From: Mixia osmundae IAM 14324
Lineage: Eukaryota > Basidiomycota > Mixiomycetes > Mixiales > Mixiaceae
Length of the DNA stretch: 64,000 bases
Reading direction: 5' to 3'
Assembly: GCF_000708205.1 (NCBI RefSeq)
Contig: NW_014575559.1
Span: 85,165 to 149,164, forward strand
A program made the translations under genes and the position numbers. Under the pieces are notes generated by a model. That model was not told where the DNA came from. It did no database searches and saw nothing but the letters and a program-made list of their open reading frames with translations. Of this stretch, positions 57,931 to 64,000 are shown piece by piece. Within the stretch, counting starts at the first letter, position 1. Every line of letters begins with the position of its first letter.

Positions 57931-59424
57931 CTAGTCACCGCGCGGCCTCTTTGTTGCAGGCGCACTGTCTTGCGGTCGATCGCCAAATGCGCCTGAGCGT
58001 GTACTGCTACGCGGGGCTGCACCGTAGCCAGGCTGACCTTGAGGCATCATCTGCGCAAACGCGGGATTTTGCATCATCTGCATCATTGCAGCAGCATTGA
58101 ATCCTGGCATCATGCCTGGCATCATACCAGGCATACCCGGCATACCCGGCATCTGTTGAGGTGGCTGAGCGGCTCGAGCAGAGTAGCCGCCAGCGTTTGC
58201 GCCTCCACGATCGTTGTATTGACCTCCACCTCGACCACTCGGTCCCCCTCGAGACGGACCGTTGTTATACCCGCCACCACCCCCTCTGCCTCCTCGGAAG
58301 TTCACCACAGGGTTTGGCATGCCGAAATCTGCACGCGTGTCAACCAAAACTGCGACTCCAAGTCGCAAGCGAATGACCTTTGCCACCCTTGAAAGGATTG
58401 CTGTCTCGAGCCGCTTGGCCGAGCTGGCCGCTGATCTGCTTGCCTTGGAATTGACTGCTGATATGTCAGTGTTTGTGTCCCAGGAGGCCAGCTGGACCTA
58501 CTTGTCATCGAACCATTGCCTCATGGCTGCTGCTTCTGCCGCTGTCCGGAATTCCAAATAGACGAGACTGTGCGACAGCTCGTCAATCAGAGTCCTGTAA
58601 CATCATCCACTGAGCGTCTTAACGGACCCTTTAGATTTGCCATTGACTTTGTGCTCGGAGTACGCGATCTTGCTATGATCAATTTGGATGCCGAGACTGG
58701 CGCAGAGCTGGCGTAGATCTTCATCTGATGTCCACTGAAAGCCGCCGATGAGTCATGTTGAGCCTGTATTGGGCGGCCGACTCACCCAGTGCACTTCTGA
58801 GATAGTTAGCGCGACTTGAGATGGGTCCAGTCGGCTTGCGACCTGCACCAGCGAGCATTCAATCGTGTTCCTGTCACAAAGGGTGCTGATACTCACTACG
58901 GGATCGAGAAAAGCTGGAAAGCCATTTGCAGAAGGTACGACACTGGGTTGTTGCTGCTGCTGCTGCTGCTGCTGTCTGGAAGGCACCGGTTGACCCGGCG
59001 CACCAAAGCTGGACTGCTGTTGCGGTCTTTGTTGAGGCGCGACGGGTTTGCTGTCTTCGACAATGTCTCCGTAGAGGTCGGCTCCCGTCTTTGACGGTCA
59101 AGGAGTTGGGGTCAGGGCGACGACAAGCGACAGCCAACAAGATTTGCGTGTCGATGCAGGGTACATTGTCGAGAGCATGCGAGAAAGCGGAACAACACGA
59201 GCGTCAGAACATTGTATATCTTACAAGCTTGCGCACCGCGACAGGGATAGGCAGAGAGGGAGCATGGGCCACTGCGTCGACAACGGCTGACAAAAAGAGG
59301 GCCGAAGAGCGGGTGCAATGTAAAGCACAAGAATGCGACTGTTGCGCATGTATCGGCAGCTCCAGAGACCAACACGTACGTCCAGACTATCCACATCGCC
59401 ATAGATATCCACCTCATCTGCCAT
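57931..59424 (-). CDS. CPSF6-like RRM protein (cleavage factor Im large subunit type)
   Basis: Probable pre-mRNA 3'-end processing factor. ATG 59424 gives [15 protein letters not shown], like the CPSF6 start. A long intron (about 300 nt) leads to [12 protein letters not shown] and a Gln-rich stretch encoded by a CAG repeat. The RRM is assembled from several exons: ALTISEVHW joined to [26 protein letters not shown] joined to [15 protein letters not shown], then [17 protein letters not shown]1 (KSKGLVYLEF) and the WWT-DEDL block are diagnostic. The C-terminus is Gly/Arg-rich ([10 protein letters not shown]), then carries a Met/Pro/Gly repeat ([15 protein letters not shown]), and ends KRPRGD. 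The exact acceptor of the long first intron is uncertain. It is divergent from the GPHR gene (187 bp). Confidence 0.82.
58948..58974 (+). repeat. (GCT)n microsatellite encoding polyglutamine on the minus strand
   Basis: About nine consecutive TTG/CTG triplets encode a run of nine Gln in the CPSF6-like protein. Length is likely to vary between isolates. Confidence 0.85.
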
Positions 59425-59611
59425 CACTGCCCGAAAAGAAGACCGCTCCGGCCAACAGTGGTCGAGATCTTGAAAATCGTGCCTTTACTGTGCAGCCCGC
59501 GCCAAAGGGGAGACACGTCGATAGTCGTTCCGCCCAGCGTGACCTCGAGACAGGCAGTGAGACTGAATTCGTACAGCGCATATGACCAAACGGCGATAGT
59601 CAACACGCAGG

Positions 59612-61786
59612 ATGGCGGGTCGGCTTGGCAAGACAGTGGAGCAGATTGTGTTGCTGTTGCTGCGCGGCGCATTCTTCTATGTTGCGAGGCTGTACTTACG
59701 CCGTTCGCTGTTCCGAGACCTTCGCCAAGTCATTCGCGACGATCAGCTCAGCTCACAGCCACGTTCTCGATCTGCGAATGTTCATAGCAATGTGCGTACG
59801 CGAGTGACCGCCTTCGCTTGAGCTCAAAGCGCGACACAGGGATCGCGAAGCGCGTTGCAGACACCCGACCTTGGGCGACGCAAGAGCGGCACCCATGCTG
59901 TCTCACCTTACAGCGATGACGGATCTCCATCGCCAAGCTCGCCACTCAATGATAGAGGCTTGCGGTCCTACCCTTGGATGACTCCCAATATGTCCAGTGA
60001 CCGCGCCGCTTCGGATTCCCTCTTGCCCATCTCGACGAGTACATCAGGATCCGTGACGCCCATACCTGGCGAAGGAGGACGAGCCAAGTCTACACAAAGC
60101 AGAACAGTCATGTCGCAGTTATCAGACGGCGTGTTCTGCCTATGCTTCTCGGAAAGCGCCACGTTATTCGCGCTCGTTCTGTCGGGAAATCTGTTTGACC
60201 AGCAGTCAGTCTATCAGTCGCGATGTTATATCGAGACTCAATGATGTGCGCCCAGGATACTCTACTTCAACTGGACGCTTTCACTCGGCGCCTTGCTGCT
60301 ATTGATTGTCGTGCTCATCCCGCTGGCACTTTGCATATTGCTGACATACCGAAGAACAAGTCAGTCGCCCGAGCTCAGGCGCAGCATAAGCTCAAAGCAA
60401 AGAGCAGACATACGTACTGCGAATGCCCGTCAACTCAAAGTCACCGCCACGCTGACGCTCGTACCGTTTGTACTTTATCTGTTCGCTTTCTTTAAGCTCG
60501 GTGAGATGCTCGGCGATGCTTTCGGTGTGCAGCCTGGTCAACATACTTTTGGTAAGGGCCAAATACAGTGCGACGGCTGCAGTACTAAGGGCACGTCTTG
60601 GCAGGTGTCTTCAACTCGGTGCTGGAGCGGATTTGCGTGCCTGGCGTCTTGCTCATCGCTTCGCTGTCAGGCGCTGGCTGTGTCCAGACTGCTTGGGACG
60701 GTTACGAATGGCGAGCGCGTTATCGAGGGCGAGCTCGACTGCTGCACTGCCTCTTCGCATGCTGATCCATAGCAACGCGTACAGGATGGCTATCAGCGAT
60801 CAGCATATCGTTGACGCGGAACGATCTTTGCAGCACACCCGGAGAGATCTCGCGGAAAGGAGGCAAGAGCTGGACGAAGCTGAAGAAGCAGCAGAACAGA
60901 GCGCCCCTCGCTCGCTTCTATCGAAGCTATGGAGTAGCGATCCTGCCTCCTCGAGTAGGGTTCTGCTCACCGCGCCTGAAGTTCCGCTAAGGAGGCTGAG
61001 CAGAATGCGCTGCGCTCAACGCGGAAGTGCAAGGCCTGTCTTCAATGGAGTACCAAATGTCACAGGACGTGCATTCGATGTACAAACGCAAGGAGGCGCA
61101 AGAGCTACAGAAGACACTCAAGGGCAAGCTTTGGGTGGCTACCAGCTGGCTATTCGTCGTCTACTGTGTCTGGCGCGTCCTTGTGGTCAGTCCGCCTGAA
61201 GCCCTCTGCTCAGCGACTCATGCTGATGGATCCGTAACAGTCAATCATCAATCTGCTTACACCATCGAGCAACAAGTCTGGAGGGACTACCAATGACTTC
61301 CTCACTTTGTTGCTGGCCAAGCTAGCCAGCGAAGTCAATGTCGACCTCGACGTGCACGCATGGAGTGCCTTGATCGGTCTGGCGCTCATAGGTGGCATTC
61401 TTGTCGCCAACATGCGATACGTGCTCGTGGCGATCTCGCGCGTCTTCAAGCGGACGAGCTCGGGCATCAGTACCAGCTTCATGACTCTGTTCCTCAGCCA
61501 ACTGATGGTGAGTCAGCGAGCTCGGCTCCTTGAGCGCTGCTAACGCCGAGCGCAGGCGATATATCTGATTACGTCGATGATATCACTTCCGTCGGCACAA
61601 GCGAGCGACACGGATACGGCCACATCTCAGCTTTTGGCTTCGTTACCAGAAAGCTCGACCTTCAGGCGCATGTTCGATCTCGTCCTGCTCATAGCGGCCA
61701 CGCTCACTTTTGCTGTCCGATTTATCGGTCGCAAGCTAACGACTGACGATGAGTACATGCTCGAAGGTCTTTCATCGCACGTCTAA
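59612..61786 (+). CDS. Golgi pH regulator / GPR89-type membrane protein (GPHR family)
   Basis: Multi-pass Golgi anion-channel family. ATG 59612 gives MAGRLGKTVEQIVLLLLRGAF. An intron (about 59729-59830) leads to a Ser/Pro-rich hydrophilic loop, then DGVFCLCFSESATLFALVL, NWTLSLGALLLLIVVLIPLA, TATLTLVPFVLYLFAFFKLG, a Gly-rich helix (GVLLIASLSGAG), and a coiled-coil cytosolic loop (DAERSLQHTRRDLAERRQEL). The conserved C-terminal block is AWSALIGLALIGGILVANMR, SGISTSFMTLFLSQLM, AIYLITSMISL and LVLLIAATLTFAVRFIGRKL. At least six introns; those between 60500 and 61010 are only approximately placed. The frame ends at 61786. Length and helix order fit the family. Confidence 0.88.
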
Positions 61787-61847
61787 GTTCCACAATCATG
61801 CTTTCTGTTGTTGCTACATTGTACATTGCCTCTCCTCTCCTTTGCTG

Positions 61848-63749
61848 CTATTTTCCGCTGATAGCTGCGTACAGTCTTTCGCCGAGATCGTCTTCCTGCA
61901 GCAATGTGCGATCTGCTAGGGGCGTGGCAGCAATGCTGCGCTCGTATGCAAGCATATCGTCTTGATCAGTCTGATCAGCGTAAATATCAAATCCGGTTGT
62001 GGTGTCATCGTCGGCAAGTACCGGCCCCACGCTGATACTTGTTGAACGATCTGGTCGTTGAAGCTTCGAGAATCGCTTCTTTGCTGAGGAAAGGCGCGCA
62101 GCGATCGCAGATGGCGGACGTCTCGTAGTCATTGGTGCTTGCGATGAACCTGGCGTGGTTCTTGACGTCTCAGGCGAGATATGTAGGGGGTCATGCTGCG
62201 GCGGGGCCTGCGCTGCGCTGCTGCGGCCGTCCAAATGTGATGTCTGCGGACGTCTACGGGATGAATCGACAGATGGCTCGCGGACACGAGTTGGCTCGCG
62301 GGTGATCGTAGTATCACGGCCGGATCGGCTTGAGTCTGGCTTCGGATCGAGTACGGTATCATCATCTGCAGCTATTGACGAATCGGCTTCGCTCTGTGCG
62401 TCCTCTGCCGAGGTCTCCGTCAGATATCGTTCTTCTTCTAGAAGTGGCGAGAAGTCGATGATATTTGAGCGCACTGCAGGCGTCGACATGGGTGCGGGCG
62501 AGAGACGTACGTCTGCGTGCGGCGAATCGAAATTCGGTAGATCGAGGGTATAGTCAAGATCGGCAGGCTCCTCGCTACAGTACCGTGTCGTTTTGCGATA
62601 TGATCTGTTGAAGCTGGTCGTGCTCCTCGTCTTGCTGAAAGACTGTAATGTGTCATTAGGTGCAAGAGCAGCAGGCTTTGGTGGCGAGGGCGTGGACTGC
62701 CTGCTTGGCGTTGGAGACGCTTGTTGATCGTACGCTTCGAATGACTGCACTCTGGCTAATGGCTCAACCTCTCGAAGGACGCTTTGCGGAGGGCTAGTGA
62801 CAGTCAGTCTCTCGCTGGTCGCTCCGGGCGCTAGTCTGGTCCGCACATGCTTATGCACTAACTGAGGGGATTGCACAGTTGTGACTTTAGCTGGAAGTCT
62901 GTCGACGACACTGCCCTGACGTGTAAGCTGTGCTCTGGCGACTAGGAGGCGAGCAGGCTGGGTATCGGGCAAAGGCACGACGCGTGGCTTTGTTGACTTA
63001 GTGAGAGGTCTCTGGAAGCGAGGTATATCTGTTTGCTCTTGTCTCGGTTGAAGAGGTCTAGCTTTTTGCGTGGGAGGTGCAAAGGCAGCCGAAGCCTTCA
63101 TGCTCTGCTTGGAGAATCAGGATACAGCTAACATGCATACGCATGCAACGCTGACCTTGCTTGCGACTCGACCGATGGGACGTTCTCGGGCTCCCTTCTG
63201 GGCTAGCCTTGAATCCGTCTGAAGGCGGGGTGCTCTAGGCACGGTGAGCTGTACTACAGGCGCACTCTTGCTAGGCTGCGATTGAGCAAGCTGCGACTCT
63301 GCTAGGCGTTCGAGTGAAGTGACGGTGTCTTTGACTCTGTTCAGTCTGCCCAGCCGTCTTAGCATAGCGTCCTCTGTTCCCTCTGAGGAGACGAATCGGG
63401 CTGTCCTGATGCTGCTCGATTGGGCTGAAGGATTGGCATCTCGCAGGCGACGATTGAAAAGATCATCAGTCGAGGCTATCACTGTCCGCTGCGTCTTGCT
63501 ATGACTCGCCTCGTCCATTCGGGCACGCTTGGTCGCGAAGCGTAGGTCTGGAGATGCAGAGGCACGCTTGCTGTCTGACCGGCCGGGTCTAAGTCCACTC
63601 GACGTGGATGCTTCGAGTGCCATTGGTACTTGTATAGGTCGCGAGATGCCGCTGAAGCCATTGGTCGGTGGCTCACTTCCGTCTTGTTCGACAGATCTGA
63701 GCCAGTCAAGCGACTTCCTGACTGCTCGCTGGAGATGACTAGATGCCAT
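61848..63749 (-). CDS. Hypothetical Ser/Arg-rich, probably disordered protein
   Basis: Not recognised. ATG 63749 gives MASSHLQRAVRKSLDWLRSV. One intron (about 63110-63159, gtcagc...aagcag) joins ASK to SMKASAAFAPPTQKARPL in phase. About 617 residues, rich in Ser, Arg, Pro and Thr, with basic nuclear-signal-like clusters (ATKRARMDEAS) and an acidic C-terminus ending in TPLADRTLLQEDDLGERLYAAISGK-type sequence. The composition suggests a nuclear or cell-cycle scaffold, but no domain supports that. It converges on GPHR, 61 bp apart. Confidence 0.65.
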
Positions 63750-64000
63750 GCAGCAAGTCACGGCTTGTGACAACGCGTCGACCTTTCGACTCGTGACCGC
63801 GTGATCACGACCGGTCGTGACCGAGTTGCATGGTAAGTTTTGACGCGTCAAATCGCATAAGAAGGGCGCTTCCAACTTTTCTGCACTGCGCGCCGAACTT
63901 GTCAGCTTCGACTTCCGGAACAGTCAGCGACGACGACAACGACCATCGAGACGACGTCAGCACTACAGTATCATCACCAAGAAGACCAGCAGCAAGAGCG

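Overview
This window is nuclear DNA from a filamentous or dimorphic fungus, most likely a basidiomycete. It is gene-dense, with very short introns (mostly about 45-60 nt), intergenic gaps of 50-350 bp, and fungal gene families: Ldb17, Gcn1, Kap104, Snx41, a glyoxal-oxidase-type copper oxidase and a fungal purine permease. A CPSF6-like factor and a Golgi-pH-regulator homologue argue against an ascomycete yeast. I cannot fix the species; a compact Pucciniomycotina genome would fit. All gene models were spliced by eye from reading frame, splice sites and family motifs. Outer ends are usually firmer than small internal exons.

Layout. 1-9.3 kb: partial membrane J-protein (-), PKA catalytic subunit (+), Prx5/Ahp1-type peroxiredoxin (-), Ldb17/SPIN90 (-), Msp1 AAA extractase (+). 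9.4-15.1 kb: phosphoglucomutase (-), kappa-class GST/isomerase (+), pyrroline-5-carboxylate reductase (-), F-box protein (+). 15.2-24.4 kb is a secretome island: a glyoxal-oxidase-like copper radical oxidase with an odd lysine-rich stalk, then six clustered paralogous small secreted proteins (called SSP-A to SSP-F here) of unknown function. 24.5-35.6 kb: a large membrane protein with a LEA-like domain, a DUF202 membrane protein, Snx41 (all -), and Kap104/transportin (+). 35.7-48.7 kb: L-type cargo lectin (-), Gcn1 (-), mitochondrial carrier (+), haspin kinase (-). 48.8-56.2 kb: a small putative mitochondrial protein, xanthine/uric-acid permease, PAQR receptor and eIF2A (all +). 56.3-64 kb: conserved hypothetical (-), CPSF6-like RRM protein (-), GPHR channel (+), serine-rich hypothetical (-).

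Neighbours are mostly arranged as divergent or convergent pairs, with start codons often only 80-250 bp apart and convergent stops 50-130 bp apart; one pair overlaps at its stop codons. Most genes are unrelated housekeeping functions and form no operon-like unit. The exception is 15.2-24.4 kb, where every product is predicted to be secreted.

Main discoveries: (1) the six-gene SSP family, unified by a CC-x7-F motif, a C-x-P-D element, a conserved Trp and shared intron positions; (2) unusually many GC-AG introns, nine by my reading; (3) a copper radical oxidase carrying a histone-H1-like Lys/Ala/Thr stalk; (4) a roughly 114-bp duplication of a leader plus presequence-coding segment. I saw no transposon, CRISPR array, rRNA or convincing tRNA.
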